Source: Thermus sediminis
GTDB taxonomy: Bacteria; Deinococcota; Deinococci; Deinococcales; Thermaceae
Reading direction: 5' to 3'
DNA: 64,000 nucleotides
Assembly: GCF_003426945.1 (NCBI RefSeq)
Contig: NZ_QURO01000004.1
Span: 1,785,501 to 1,849,500 of the forward strand
Shown here: in pieces, positions 55,938-64,000 of the stretch
How the letters are laid out: each line of letters begins with the position of its first letter
How positions within the stretch are numbered: position 1 is the first letter of the stretch
Position numbers and translations under genes: made by a program
The notes under the pieces: model-generated
Database searches by the model: none
Told to the model about the DNA's origin: nothing
The model's input: the letters and a program-made list of their open reading frames with translations, nothing else

Positions 55938-56570
55938 ATGCTGGTCAGGGACTGGATGACCAAGGACCCCTTCACCGTAGCCCCAGATGCCCCCGTTTTG
56001 GAAGCCATAAACCTGTTGAAGAAGAAGGGGTTCCGCCGCCTCCCCGTGGTCAAGGATGGAAAACTGGTGGGCCTGGTCACCGACAAGGACCTCAAGGACG
56101 CCATGCCCTCCAAGGCCACTACCCTCTCCGTCTGGGAGATGAACTACCTCCTCTCCAAGCTCACGGTGGAGGAGGTCATGGCCAAGCCGGTGATCACCGT
56201 GGGGGTGGACGAGCCCTTGGAAAGGGCTGCCCTGATCATGGAGGAGAAGAAGATCGGCGGCCTTCCGGTGATGGAGGGGGATGGGCTCGTGGGGATCATT
56301 ACCGTCACCGACGTGCTCCGGGCCTTCGTGGAGGTCTTGGGACTGAAGCTTGGAGGCCTGCGCATCGCCGTGGACATCCCCGACACGCCCGGGGCCCTGG
56401 CCCGGATGGCCCAAGCGGTTCCCCCGGCCAACATCGTCTCCATCGCCACTGCCGCCCGTCATGACGGGTACCAGCGCCTGGTTTTGCGGGTGGTGGGGGA
56501 GGACGCTGCGGGGGTCCCCGAGCGCCTCAGGGCCGCGGGGGAGCTTGTGGTGGATGTGCGCCCGGGCTAG
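55938..56570 (+). CDS. CBS-domain pair plus ACT domain protein (AcuB-like)
   Basis: 210 residues. Two CBS domains ([20 protein letters not shown]... [11 protein letters not shown], then [20 protein letters not shown]...[12 protein letters not shown]) followed by an ACT-like domain ([20 protein letters not shown]...[12 protein letters not shown]). AcuB-type proteins bind adenylates and often regulate metabolic enzymes. The 3' end overlaps convergent pheA by 4 bases. No partner enzyme can be assigned. Confidence 0.88.
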   Translation: MLVRDWMTKDPFTVAPDAPVLEAINLLKKKGFRRLPVVKDGKLVGLVTDKDLKDAMPSKATTLSVWEMNYLLSKLTVEEVMAKPVITVGVDEPLERAALIMEEKKIGGLPVMEGDGLVGIITVTDVLRAFVEVLGLKLGGLRIAVDIPDTPGALARMAQAVPPANIVSIATAARHDGYQRLVLRVVGEDAAGVPERLRAAGELVVDVRPG

Positions 56571-57388
56571 ACCCCGTTTCTGAAGGCGGGGTAAGAGCCC
56601 AGTACCTTCAAGAAGGCGGCCCGGCGGAGGAGGGCCAGGAGGGCCTGGGCGGGCCCCGGGTCCTCCACGTGGCCCTCGAGGTCCAGGTAGAAGAGGTAGC
56701 TGAAGGGCTTGTCCCGCCTGGGCCTGGACTCCAGCTTGGTGAGGTTCACCCCCGCCTCGGCGAAGACCTTGAGGGCCTCCAAGAGCCCCCCGGGCCGGTG
56801 GCGCACCGCGAAGACGACGCTGGTCTTGTGGGGGCCTTCCCCCTTTTTTGCCTCTTCCCGGCCGATGACGAAGAAGCGGGTGTAGTTGTGGGGGTAGTCC
56901 TCTAGGTTTTCCGCTAAGACCGCGAGGCCGTAGAGCTCCCCAGCCCGCCTGGAGGCGATGGCCCCCACCCCAGGCTCGGGCGTCTCCGCCAGGCTTCTGG
57001 CCGCCCCGGCGGTGTCGTAGACGGGGATGGGGATGAGGCGCATCCGGGCTAGGAAGCCGTCGCACTGGGCCAGGGCCTGGGGGTGGCTCTTCACCGCCTT
57101 CAGGTCTTTGAGCTCCGTACCCTTGGGGGCCAGGAGGCAGTGCTCCACCCGGTGGACGATCTCCCCTACCACGTGGAGGTCGCTTTCCAAGAGGAGGTCG
57201 TAGGTCTGGTTGATGCTCCCCGCGGTGGTGTTCTCCACGGGCACCACCCCGAGCTCCGCCTCTCCTCCCTCCACCGCCTCAAAGACCTGGTGAAAGGTGG
57301 GGAAGCCCAGGGGGGTGGCTCCAGGAAAGCTCTTGAGGAGAGCCTCCTCGCTGTAAGCCCCTTCGGTGCCCTGGAAGGCGATCCTCAT
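56567..57388 (-). CDS. pheA: Prephenate dehydratase
   Basis: 273 residues from ATG 57388; the longer open frame upstream runs into the divergent regulator. Makes phenylpyruvate for phenylalanine synthesis. [18 protein letters not shown] at the N-terminus, [19 protein letters not shown], the catalytic region [34 protein letters not shown] and a C-terminal ACT domain ([29 protein letters not shown]) for feedback control. TACCAT lies 7 bases before the start. Confidence 0.97.
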   Translation of the reverse strand: MRIAFQGTEGAYSEEALLKSFPGATPLGFPTFHQVFEAVEGGEAELGVVPVENTTAGSINQTYDLLLESDLHVVGEIVHRVEHCLLAPKGTELKDLKAVKSHPQALAQCDGFLARMRLIPIPVYDTAGAARSLAETPEPGVGAIASRRAGELYGLAVLAENLEDYPHNYTRFFVIGREEAKKGEGPHKTSVVFAVRHRPGGLLEALKVFAEAGVNLTKLESRPRRDKPFSYLFYLDLEGHVEDPGPAQALLALLRRAAFLKVLGSYPAFRNGV

Positions 57389-57395
57389 GATCCCT

Positions 57396-57401
57396 ATGGT
57401 A
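57396..57401 (-). promoter_or_regulatory. -10 box of pheA (TACCAT)
   Basis: TACCAT with 7 bases to ATG 57388; leaderless pattern. Confidence 0.55.
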
Positions 57402-57433
57402 CACGGCCCTTTCCTGCCCTTGGCCTCCTCCGT

Positions 57434-57439
57434 TAGCAT
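57434..57439 (+). promoter_or_regulatory. -10 box of the response regulator gene (TAGCAT)
   Basis: TAGCAT with 7 bases to GTG 57447. It overlaps ATG 57438, which argues that GTG is the true start. Confidence 0.5.
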
Positions 57440-57446
57440 GGGGTCG

Positions 57447-58187
57447 GTGGCGAGGCTTTTGGTGGTGGACGATGACCCCGGCATCCGCCACCTCCTCGAG
57501 GTGGTCCTCAGCGGCTCGGGCCACGAGGTGGTGCTGGCGGAGGGCGCCAAAGCGGCCCTGGAATACCTCAGGAAGGAGACCCCCGACCTCATCGTCTTGG
57601 ATGTCACGATGCCCGAAATGGATGGCCTCACCCTCCTGGGCCGCATCCGGGCGGTGCGGCGGCTTGCCAAGGTGCCGGTGATCCTCTTCACGGGCGGGGG
57701 GCGCGAGCTCGGGGAGATGGGGAAGGCCTTGGGGGCCGACCTTTTCCTGGAAAAGCCCGTCACCGGGCGTAGGTTGAAGCAAGCGGTGGAGGGCCTTCTG
57801 GCCCGGGAGGGCTACCTCCTGCCCGGGGGGGAGCGGGTGGCCTCCCTAGAGGAGGTGCGGGCCCGCCTGGCCCAGGCCCTGCCCGAGGAGGGGCGCTTCA
57901 AGGCCCTTTGGCGGAGGACGCCAAGCCGAAAGGCCCTCCTGCAGAACCTCATGGCCAAGGGTTGGACCGAAGCCCTCCTGAGGCGGATCCTCCCGGGGGA
58001 ATACGACCTCTACGACCTCCTGGGCCACCTGGCCTATGGCTGGCCTCTCCTATCCATCGGGGAGCGGGCCTCCCGGGTCCAGGACCCCCGCTTCGCCGAG
58101 GCCCTCCAGGAGTACCTGAGAGCCAAAGGGCTTCCCCTGGAGGGGGGCGGTCTGGTGGAAGAGCTGGCCTCCCTCCTGTACCCTTGA
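57447..58187 (+). CDS. Response regulator with an unassigned helical C-terminal domain
   Basis: 246 residues from GTG 57447 (MARLLVVDDDPG). The receiver has Asp8-Asp10, phospho-acceptor Asp52 in IVLDVTMPEMDG, Thr82 and Lys103. Residues about 125-246 are helical and match no DNA-binding or enzymatic domain I recognise (EEVRARLAQALPEEG, LRRILPGEYDLYDLLGHLAYG). It is therefore an output by protein interaction or an unknown domain. No kinase is adjacent. The Fem-like gene starts 3 bases after the stop, so the two are co-transcribed. Confidence 0.85.
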   Translation: MARLLVVDDDPGIRHLLEVVLSGSGHEVVLAEGAKAALEYLRKETPDLIVLDVTMPEMDGLTLLGRIRAVRRLAKVPVILFTGGGRELGEMGKALGADLFLEKPVTGRRLKQAVEGLLAREGYLLPGGERVASLEEVRARLAQALPEEGRFKALWRRTPSRKALLQNLMAKGWTEALLRRILPGEYDLYDLLGHLAYGWPLLSIGERASRVQDPRFAEALQEYLRAKGLPLEGGGLVEELASLLYP

Positions 58188-58190
58188 GGG

Positions 58191-59213
58191 GTGCTGGAGC
58201 TCGTGGAGATCAAGGAATCGGAGGCCTGGAACCGCCTGGTGGCGGGCTTTCCCATCGCCAGCCCCCTCCAGTCCTGGGGCTGGGGGGAGGTGAAGCGCCT
58301 CACCGGCTGGGAGCCCAGGCGCCTTTTGGTCCTGGAGGGAGGAAGCCCCCTCGGGGCTGCCCAGGTCCTCCTGAGGCCCCTTCCCGGAGGGCTTTGCCTG
58401 GCCTACGCCCCTAGGGGGCCCGCCCTAGGGCGCCTCGAGGACCTTCCCCGGGTGGCCCGGGCCCTGGCCAAGGGGGTGCGGGGCACCCACCTGGTCCTGG
58501 AGCCGGAGGCGGGGCTTCCCGTTGGGGAGGCTCCCCCCACCTTCGCTGGCCTCTTCCAAGAAGAGCCCATCCAGCCTGGCCATTCCCTCTGGCTGGACCT
58601 CACCCAAGGGGAGGAGGCCCTCCTAAGGGGCATGAAGGAGATGCACCGCAGGAACGCCCGCCTGGCCCTGAGGCGCGTGGAGCTTGCCATAGAGGGGGAG
58701 GAGGCCTTCCCCGAGTTTTTCCGCCTCTTTGCGGAGACCAACCGCCGGGCTAGGCTGCTCCAACACGCAGAGGGGTATTACCGGGCCGTCCTCAAGGAGA
58801 TGAACCAGCCCCTGGGCGAGGCCTTCTTGGCCCTGGCCCGAAAGGATGGGGAGGCCCTGGCGGCGGGGCTCATCGTGGGCTTCGCCGGCAAGGTGGCCTA
58901 CCTCTATGGGGGCAGCGCCCGCAAGCACCCCGAGGCCAAGGCCCCCATGGGGATGCACCTGGCGGCTATCCGCCACGGGATGGCCCGGGGCTACCGGGTC
59001 TACGACCTCTGGGGGGTGCCCAGGACCCCAGAGGGGAGCCACGCCGAGGGCCTCTTCCGCTTCAAGGAGGGGTTTGGGGGGAAGAGGGTGCAGTTTCCGG
59101 CCTACGCCCTGCCCCTCTCCCCCTTTTACCGTCCCCTAAGGGCCCTTTTGCGCCTGCGCAGGACCTGGGTCAACCTCCGGGTGCGGAGGGATCCTCGGGA
59201 CGTCTTGGGCTAG
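58191..59213 (+). CDS. FemABX-type aminoacyltransferase (peptidoglycan bridge)
   Basis: 340 residues of double GNAT fold. Early SPLQSWGWGEVKRLTGWEPRR and the C-terminal AYLYGGSARKHPEAKAPMGMHLAAIRHGMARGYRVYDLWGVPRT plus GLFRFKEGFGG are characteristic of FemAB/FemX. These enzymes add amino acids from aminoacyl-tRNA to the lipid II stem peptide; Thermus peptidoglycan carries Gly-Gly on ornithine, a likely product. A small coiled-coil insert (residues about 140-165) fits tRNA binding. It follows the response regulator gene by 3 bases. Confidence 0.87.
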   Translation: MLELVEIKESEAWNRLVAGFPIASPLQSWGWGEVKRLTGWEPRRLLVLEGGSPLGAAQVLLRPLPGGLCLAYAPRGPALGRLEDLPRVARALAKGVRGTHLVLEPEAGLPVGEAPPTFAGLFQEEPIQPGHSLWLDLTQGEEALLRGMKEMHRRNARLALRRVELAIEGEEAFPEFFRLFAETNRRARLLQHAEGYYRAVLKEMNQPLGEAFLALARKDGEALAAGLIVGFAGKVAYLYGGSARKHPEAKAPMGMHLAAIRHGMARGYRVYDLWGVPRTPEGSHAEGLFRFKEGFGGKRVQFPAYALPLSPFYRPLRALLRLRRTWVNLRVRRDPRDVLG

Positions 59214-59241
59214 GCGTCATGTTTCTCAAAGGGTTTGGGCT

Positions 59242-59814
59242 ATGGTGGAAGGCGTGGGGCGGTACCTTCCCCTCCTCCTTCTGGGCGGGCTCGCCCTTGC
59301 CCTGCTCCCGGTCTGGCTTCGTCCCCCCGGGGCCCCGGAGGCGGGCCCCGGGGTGCGCCTCATGGGGGTGGAGTTCACCCTCTTCCCCGAGGAGGAAGGG
59401 GTGGAGTGGCGCTTTAGGGCGGAGGAGATGGTGGAGGAGGGCGGGGTGTTCCGCATCCGGGGTGGGATTTCCGGGGCCCGGTACGTGGAGGGCCGCTTGG
59501 ACCTCCGCCTCCTCGCCCCCGAGGTGGTGGTGGAGGCGGGGGACAACCTCCGCGCCCCCTACGCCCGGGTGGAGATCCTGAGGGGGTGTTACCGCCTGGA
59601 GCTCTCCGCTCCCGGAAGGGGGGAGGTCCTCATCCGGCAGAAGGAGGGCTTTCTGGCCCCTTGGTTGCGCCTCGAGGCCCCCAACCTTCGGGGGGAGGCC
59701 CTGGACTTCCGCTCGGACTTCGCCCTGGAGCGGATGGAGGCGGATAGCCCCCGGTTTGAGTTTCCCGCCGGGGGGAGCTTTGGCCCTTGCACCGTGGAAG
59801 GGGGTAGCGCGTGA
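59242..59814 (+). CDS. LptC-like membrane-anchored protein
   Basis: 190 residues. An N-terminal helix (YLPLLLLGGLALALLPVWL) with the rest as beta strands in the LptC/OstA-like jellyroll style (EFTLFPEEEGVEWRFRAEEMVEEGGVFRIRGG, AGDNLRAPYARVEILRG). Sequence similarity is weak; the call rests on topology, on position before two OstA-like genes with a 4-base overlap, and on size. LptC joins the LPS export ATPase to the LptA bridge. What it moves in Thermus is unknown. Confidence 0.6.
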   Translation: MVEGVGRYLPLLLLGGLALALLPVWLRPPGAPEAGPGVRLMGVEFTLFPEEEGVEWRFRAEEMVEEGGVFRIRGGISGARYVEGRLDLRLLAPEVVVEAGDNLRAPYARVEILRGCYRLELSAPGRGEVLIRQKEGFLAPWLRLEAPNLRGEALDFRSDFALERMEADSPRFEFPAGGSFGPCTVEGGSA

Positions 59815-60668
59815 CGCGACTAGCTGTGTTGCTGCTTTTCGGCGTGGCCTTGGCGGCTTCGGGCGTGCGGGTCATCCAGGTGGAAGGCGGTAGGCTCTCC
59901 GGGGATCTGCGCTTCGGCCCCTGGACCTTTGAGGGGGGGGTGAGGGGCCGGGTCAAGGACCTGGAGATCCAGGCCCCCAGGGCCACCCTGACCGCCCCCA
60001 GGGGCAAGACCATGCAGGGGGCGGAGGGGGAGAGGGAGGCCCGCTTTGAGGGGGGCGTGGTGGTGAGGAGGGCCAGGGTGGAGGCCCGGGGCCCGGTCCT
60101 GGTCTACCGGGAGAGCACCGGGGAGGGGGAGCTTCTGGGCCCGGCCAGGATGCGCCAGGCCCCCCGGCCCGGGGAGGACCCCGTGGAGGTGGAGGCGGGG
60201 CGCATGACCTTCCAGGTGGACACGGACACCTCCACCAGCGAGAACGCCTTCCTCAGGAGCGGCAACCAGGAGGGCCGGGCGGGTTTCGTCTACTACGAGG
60301 AGGAGAGGGGCCTGGCGGTCTTCACCGACCCCAGGGAGGTGGTCCTCATCCGCAAGCGCAGGGAGGGGGATCTGGTGATCCGGGCCCGGGAGGTGCGGAG
60401 CCTCACGGGGTCCAGAAGGCTCATCGCCACCGGAGGGGTACGCCTCCAGGACGGGGACCTCTTGACCACAGGGGAGAGCCTTTACTACGACGACACCACG
60501 GGGGAGGCCATCGTGCTGGGGAGGCCCGCGGTCAGCGAGAACAGGAAGGAGGGCTTCCGCCTTTCCGGCTCCACCCTCCTCCACAACGTGAACCGCCAGC
60601 AGGTCCGGGTTTACGGCCGCCCCTTCCGCCTCCCGGTGGAGGAGTTCCGCAAGCTCGGCGAGAGGTGA
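59811..60668 (+). CDS. LptA/OstA-like protein
   Basis: 285 residues from GTG 59811. Signal peptide LAVLLLFGVALAASG, then OstA-type repeats: FEGGVVVRRARVEARGPVLVYR, REVRSLTGSRRLIATGGVRLQDGDLLTTGESLYYDDTTGEAIV, which is the hallmark LptA/OstA strand-turn pattern. Nearly twice LptA length, so it may form a longer periplasmic bridge. Overlaps the LptC-like gene by 4 bases and precedes another OstA-like gene by 6 bases. Confidence 0.78.
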   Translation: MTRLAVLLLFGVALAASGVRVIQVEGGRLSGDLRFGPWTFEGGVRGRVKDLEIQAPRATLTAPRGKTMQGAEGEREARFEGGVVVRRARVEARGPVLVYRESTGEGELLGPARMRQAPRPGEDPVEVEAGRMTFQVDTDTSTSENAFLRSGNQEGRAGFVYYEEERGLAVFTDPREVVLIRKRREGDLVIRAREVRSLTGSRRLIATGGVRLQDGDLLTTGESLYYDDTTGEAIVLGRPAVSENRKEGFRLSGSTLLHNVNRQQVRVYGRPFRLPVEEFRKLGER

Positions 60669-60674
60669 GCCCCC

Positions 60675-61616
60675 GTGCCCTCCTCCCGCGCCCTTCTCCT
60701 GGTCCCCCTCCTGGGGCTCGGCCTGGTCCTGGCGGAGGTGCAGGAGGAGGTCTTCCGCCCCCAGGTGGAGCTCCTCCGCAAGGACAAGAGGGTGGTGGCC
60801 TGGGTGAGCGGGGAGGAGGGGAGCCTCTTCTACGCCGACTACGGCGACCTCCACGTGGGGGAGCTAAGGGAGCTTTCCCGGGAGCGGGCGCGGGTTGGGG
60901 ATAGGGAGTTTTTCCTGGATGGGGGGAGCGCGGTGGAGGAGGGGCTTGAGGCCGGGGAGCGGGTGGAGGTCGCCTTCAACCCCAACCTGCAAAGGGAAGG
61001 CCTCCCCTACTTGATGCGCCTGAGGCGGGCGGGGGAGGGGAAGGCGGAGCGCTACCTGCGCCTCGTCCTCTACGACCCCAAGGGGGTGGAGGTGCGCCTG
61101 GGGGAGGAGGTGGAGGCCCGGGGGCCTTTGGGCGTGGTGGAGCGGGGAGGAGGGGAGGCCCTCTTCCTCTCCGGGGGCGGGGCCCGCTTTCTGGAGGAGG
61201 AAGGGTACCTTCTCCTGGATCCCAGGCCGGGGGAGGTGTGGCTGGCCCAGGGAGCGGTGCGGGTCAAGGGCAGCCGCCTCCGCTACCGCAACGAGACCGG
61301 GGAGGCCCTCGTGGAAGGTCCCCTCGAGGTCCAGAGGGAGGGGGAGAGGCCTCTAAGAGGCAGGGCGGGAGGCCTGCGTTACCTCCTGGATGAGGACCGG
61401 CTGTGGCTCCTGGGCGGGGTGGAGTTCGTCCAGGGGGGGCGCACCACCAAGGCGGAAAGGGCCCTCCTCCAGGAGAAGGAGGGGTACGCCTACCTCTATG
61501 GTGGGGTGGAGAGCCGGGACGAGAGGGGCTTTGTGCGGGGGGAGCGGGTGCGCTACGCCCTGAGGACGGGGGAGGTGGTGGTCCTCCTCCAGGTCCAGGG
61601 GGAGTTCCGCGAATGA
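60675..61616 (+). CDS. Second OstA-like secreted protein
   Basis: 313 residues from GTG 60675. Signal peptide [17 protein letters not shown], then beta-rich repeats; the C-terminal third has OstA features ([62 protein letters not shown]). No C-terminal LptD barrel. It may be a further bridge element. Last gene of the fem-lptC-lptA-like run. Confidence 0.68.
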   Translation: MPSSRALLLVPLLGLGLVLAEVQEEVFRPQVELLRKDKRVVAWVSGEEGSLFYADYGDLHVGELRELSRERARVGDREFFLDGGSAVEEGLEAGERVEVAFNPNLQREGLPYLMRLRRAGEGKAERYLRLVLYDPKGVEVRLGEEVEARGPLGVVERGGGEALFLSGGGARFLEEEGYLLLDPRPGEVWLAQGAVRVKGSRLRYRNETGEALVEGPLEVQREGERPLRGRAGGLRYLLDEDRLWLLGGVEFVQGGRTTKAERALLQEKEGYAYLYGGVESRDERGFVRGERVRYALRTGEVVVLLQVQGEFRE

Positions 61617-61658
61617 GCGCCTAGCTGGACCGGGGCCTTGGGCCAGGATGGGGTGGCA

Positions 61659-63158
61659 TCAGGCGGGGACTCCCGCCATCAGAAGGCCCAGGCGTTCCTC
61701 ATCAACCCCCGTGGTCTCCTCGGGGGTGAGCTCCCCCACGATCCGGCCCCCGTGCATGACCAGGATGCGGTCGGAAAGGGCGAGGATCTCCGAGAGGTCG
61801 GCGGAGACCAGAAGCACCGCCAGGCCCTGGTCCCGGGCTGCTAAAAGCTCCTTGTGGATGAACTCAATGGCCCCCACGTCCACGCCCCGGGTGGGCTGGG
61901 CGGCGATCAGGAGCCTGGGGCCCCGGAGGAGTTCCCGCCCCACCACGATCTTCTGCTGGTTGCCCCCGGAGAGGCGGCGGGCGGAAGGCTCCGTGGCGCG
62001 GGGGCGGACGTCAAAGCGCTCCACCAAGGCCCTGGCGTGGGCCTCCATGGCTCCTTGGTCCAGGAAACCCAGGAAACCGCGGAAGGGGGGGCGGTACTGG
62101 TCCCCCAGGATGGCGTTTTCCTTGACGGAGAAGTCCAGGACCAGGCCCCGGGCCAGCCGGTCCTCGGGCACGTGGCTCACTCGAAGTTCCCTCACACCCC
62201 GGGCCGAGGAGGGAAGGGGTTTGCCCAGGTAGCGGGCCACCCCCCGGTGGCGGCGAAGGCCGGTGAGGGCCTCCACTAGCTCCGTCTGGCCGTTCCCCTC
62301 CACCCCGGCGATGCCCACGATCTCCCCCGCCCGCACGCTAAAGCTCACCCCCTTGAGGCGGGGCGGGGCCTCGAGGCCCTCCACCTCCAAGACCACCTCC
62401 CCCGGCCTGGCGGGGCCCTTCTCCACCCTGAGGACCACCTCCCGGCCCACCATCATCCGGGCCAAGGCCTCCACGGAGGTCTCCTGGGTCCTTACCGTGC
62501 CCACCACCCTCCCGTCCCGGATCACCGTGATGCGGTCCGAGACCTCCAGGACCTCCTTCAGCTTGTGGCTGATGAAGATGGCGGCGTTCCCCTTGGCCAC
62601 ATAGCCGCGGAGGAAGCGGAAGAGCTCCTCCGCCTCCTTGGGGGTGAGGACGGCGGTGGGTTCGTCCAGAATGAGGATCTTGGCCTTTCGGTAGAGGGCC
62701 TTCAGGATCTCCACCCGTTGCTGGAGCCCCACGGGGAGGTTTTCCACCCGCTCGTCCAGGGGGACCTGGAAGCCCAGCTCCTCCATGAGCCTCAAGGCCC
62801 GCTCCCGGGCCACCTCCAGGTTCAGGAAGAGGGGGCTTCCGGGCTCGAGGCCCAGCACCAGGTTTTCCAAAACGGTGAAGGGCTCCACCAGCATGAAGTG
62901 CTGGTGCACCATGCCGATCCCGGCCCGAATGGCGTCCAGTGGGCTTCTGGGCCTGTAGGGCTTCCCGTCTACCCACATCTCCCCCCGATCGGGGGGCTGG
63001 AGGCCGTAGACAATCTTCATCAGGGTGGACTTGCCCGCCCCGTTCTCCCCAACCAGGGCCAACACCTCCCCCCACTCCAGCTCCAGACTTATGCGGTCGT
63101 TGGCCAGGACCAGGGGGAAGCGCTTCGTGATCTCCTTCAGGACCAAGGCCTTGCCCAC
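61659..63158 (-). CDS. ABC transporter ATPase with two ABC domains (nucleoside/simple-sugar type)
   Basis: 499 residues from GTG 63158, 6 bases after a TATACT box. First ABC domain: GENGAGKST at 37-45, Q-loop VHQHFMLV, modified signature [13 protein letters not shown] and [11 protein letters not shown]. Second: degenerate Walker [15 protein letters not shown], signature [10 protein letters not shown] and [11 protein letters not shown]. This asymmetric pair is the RbsA/YufO/NupA type. The gene before it encodes a BMP-family binding protein, so a purine nucleoside importer is most likely. The permease genes are not in the window. Confidence 0.93.
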   Translation of the reverse strand: MGKALVLKEITKRFPLVLANDRISLELEWGEVLALVGENGAGKSTLMKIVYGLQPPDRGEMWVDGKPYRPRSPLDAIRAGIGMVHQHFMLVEPFTVLENLVLGLEPGSPLFLNLEVARERALRLMEELGFQVPLDERVENLPVGLQQRVEILKALYRKAKILILDEPTAVLTPKEAEELFRFLRGYVAKGNAAIFISHKLKEVLEVSDRITVIRDGRVVGTVRTQETSVEALARMMVGREVVLRVEKGPARPGEVVLEVEGLEAPPRLKGVSFSVRAGEIVGIAGVEGNGQTELVEALTGLRRHRGVARYLGKPLPSSARGVRELRVSHVPEDRLARGLVLDFSVKENAILGDQYRPPFRGFLGFLDQGAMEAHARALVERFDVRPRATEPSARRLSGGNQQKIVVGRELLRGPRLLIAAQPTRGVDVGAIEFIHKELLAARDQGLAVLLVSADLSEILALSDRILVMHGGRIVGELTPEETTGVDEERLGLLMAGVPA

Positions 63159-63164
63159 GGCCGG

Positions 63165-63170
63165 AGTATA
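63165..63170 (-). promoter_or_regulatory. -10 box of the ABC ATPase gene (TATACT)
   Basis: TATACT with 6 bases to GTG 63158; decides this start over the longer open frame. Confidence 0.6.
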
Positions 63171-63213
63171 AGGCAAAACCCCGGGGGCCGAGGCCCCCAG
63201 GGAGATGGCCGGC

Positions 63214-64000
63214 CTAGCGCCTGTCCGGCACCCGGATTTGGCCGCGGATGATCTGCTGCCTGAGGGCCTCCACCCGGTTGACCAGGCTCGCGGGGATCAG
63301 GGCCCGGTTGTACTCGTCCAGGGCGTACCCTACGCCGTCGTTGTTCAGGCCGAACTCCTGGACCCCGCCCCTGAAGGTCCCCTGCACCACGCTCCGGATG
63401 ACCTCGTAGGTGGCCACGTCCACCCTCTTGACCATGGAGGTGAGGCCGTGGTTCAGGGTGGCGGGGTTGTTGTCCGTGTCCCCTAGGTAGTTCTGGTTGG
63501 CGTCCACGCCGATGAAGAAGAGGGGGGTAACCCGGCTGCCGTCGGTGCCGCAGGTCCGGGTGTACTCGGGGTACTTGGGCACCTGGGCGTAGGGGTCAGC
63601 CCGGCGCACGAAACGGACGTTGCCCCCCTCCCTGAGGCACCGGGTCTGCTTTACGTAGTCGATGAGGCCCACGCCCGAGCCGCCGGCGGCGGCGTAGATG
63701 ATGTCCGCCCCTTGGCGCACCTGGGCGGCGGCGATCTCCCTGGCCCTGGCGGGGTCGTTCCAGGCAGCGGGGGTGTTGCCCACGTAGCCCACCAGCACCC
63801 GGCCCTGGATGTTGTCCTCTCGGAAGGCCAGCTGGGCCCCGGCCCGGAAGCCTGCCTCAAACTTGTGGATGAGGGGGATGTCCATCCCCCCGATGAAGCC
63901 CACCACCCCGGTGCGGGTCATCTTCCCGGCGATGTAGCCCACCAGGAAGCTGCCCTCCTGCTCGCGGAACATGAGGCCCAAGGCGTTGGGAAGCCGCCCC
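63214..64000 (-). CDS. BMP-family ABC transporter substrate-binding protein (5' end outside window)
   Basis: The frame is open to the right edge ([25 protein letters not shown]), so the N-terminus with its signal peptide or lipobox is missing. Visible: [86 protein letters not shown] and [11 protein letters not shown], all typical of BmpA/Med/PnrA proteins, which bind purine nucleosides. The insert with [12 protein letters not shown] and [11 protein letters not shown] is longer than in PnrA and has two Cys. It precedes the ABC ATPase on the same strand, though that gene has its own -10 box. Confidence 0.92.
   Translation of the reverse strand, partial: GRLPNALGLMFREQEGSFLVGYIAGKMTRTGVVGFIGGMDIPLIHKFEAGFRAGAQLAFREDNIQGRVLVGYVGNTPAAWNDPARAREIAAAQVRQGADIIYAAAGGSGVGLIDYVKQTRCLREGGNVRFVRRADPYAQVPKYPEYTRTCGTDGSRVTPLFFIGVDANQNYLGDTDNNPATLNHGLTSMVKRVDVATYEVIRSVVQGTFRGGVQEFGLNNDGVGYALDEYNRALIPASLVNRVEALRQQIIRGQIRVPDRR

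Overview
The window is chromosomal DNA of a Thermus species. It is extremely G+C rich, almost every third codon position is G or C, and genes are packed head to tail with 1-20 base gaps or 4-base overlaps. Several proteins match well-known Thermus thermophilus proteins closely (RsmC, SigA, the two-product aspartate kinase, Mdh). Many genes have a -10 box only 6-8 bases before the start codon, the leaderless arrangement typical of the Deinococcus-Thermus group.

Layout. 1-9.9 kb: end of a glycerol-3-phosphate dehydrogenase gene, ftsH, a TPR protein, a DUF4388/pseudo-receiver protein, ruvB facing panB, an RluD-type pseudouridine synthase, then a candidate type II restriction-modification pair. 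9.9-14.6 kb: purEK, a bicarbonate transporter with its PII-like partner (sbtA-sbtB), a DedA and a TerC gene behind a yybP-ykoY manganese riboswitch, and a MIP18-type Fe-S assembly gene. 14.7-20.4 kb: a probably acquired trans-3-hydroxy-L-proline dehydratase gene with its own promoter and operator, malic enzyme, and a NurA-HerA pair. 20.4-28.8 kb: a VapBC-like module, the glycine cleavage operon (gcvT frameshifted), ribF with a Nudix gene, an amidohydrolase and a 2H phosphoesterase. 29.1-32.0 kb: two small secreted proteins and an OmpR/HisKA two-component system.

32.3-44.8 kb: rsmC-sigA, aspartate kinase, malate dehydrogenase, primase, a DUF1998-type helicase (frameshifted), small HMA-like and GNAT-like proteins, a vWA membrane protein and tsaD. 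44.8-54.8 kb: secA, a YebC regulator, a cation:proton antiporter (frameshifted), a DsbA-like oxidoreductase, and ftsK-speD-speE, in which SpeD lacks its pyruvoyl-forming site. 54.8-64 kb: an OmpH/Skp chaperone, an outer-membrane-like protein, a CBS-ACT protein, prephenate dehydratase, a response regulator, a Fem-type aminoacyltransferase, three LptC/LptA/OstA-like genes, and a nucleoside/sugar-type ABC ATPase with its BMP-family binding protein, which runs off the right edge.

The most unusual observations are: a SpeD homologue without catalytic residues beside speE; an unassigned MTase-nuclease pair; a riboswitch whose terminator shares bases with the aptamer closing stem; an Lpt-like trio in a lineage considered to lack classical LPS; and three genes each short of one base in a G/C run, which suggests assembly error or slippage. 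No rRNA, tRNA, CRISPR array, IS element or prophage was seen.
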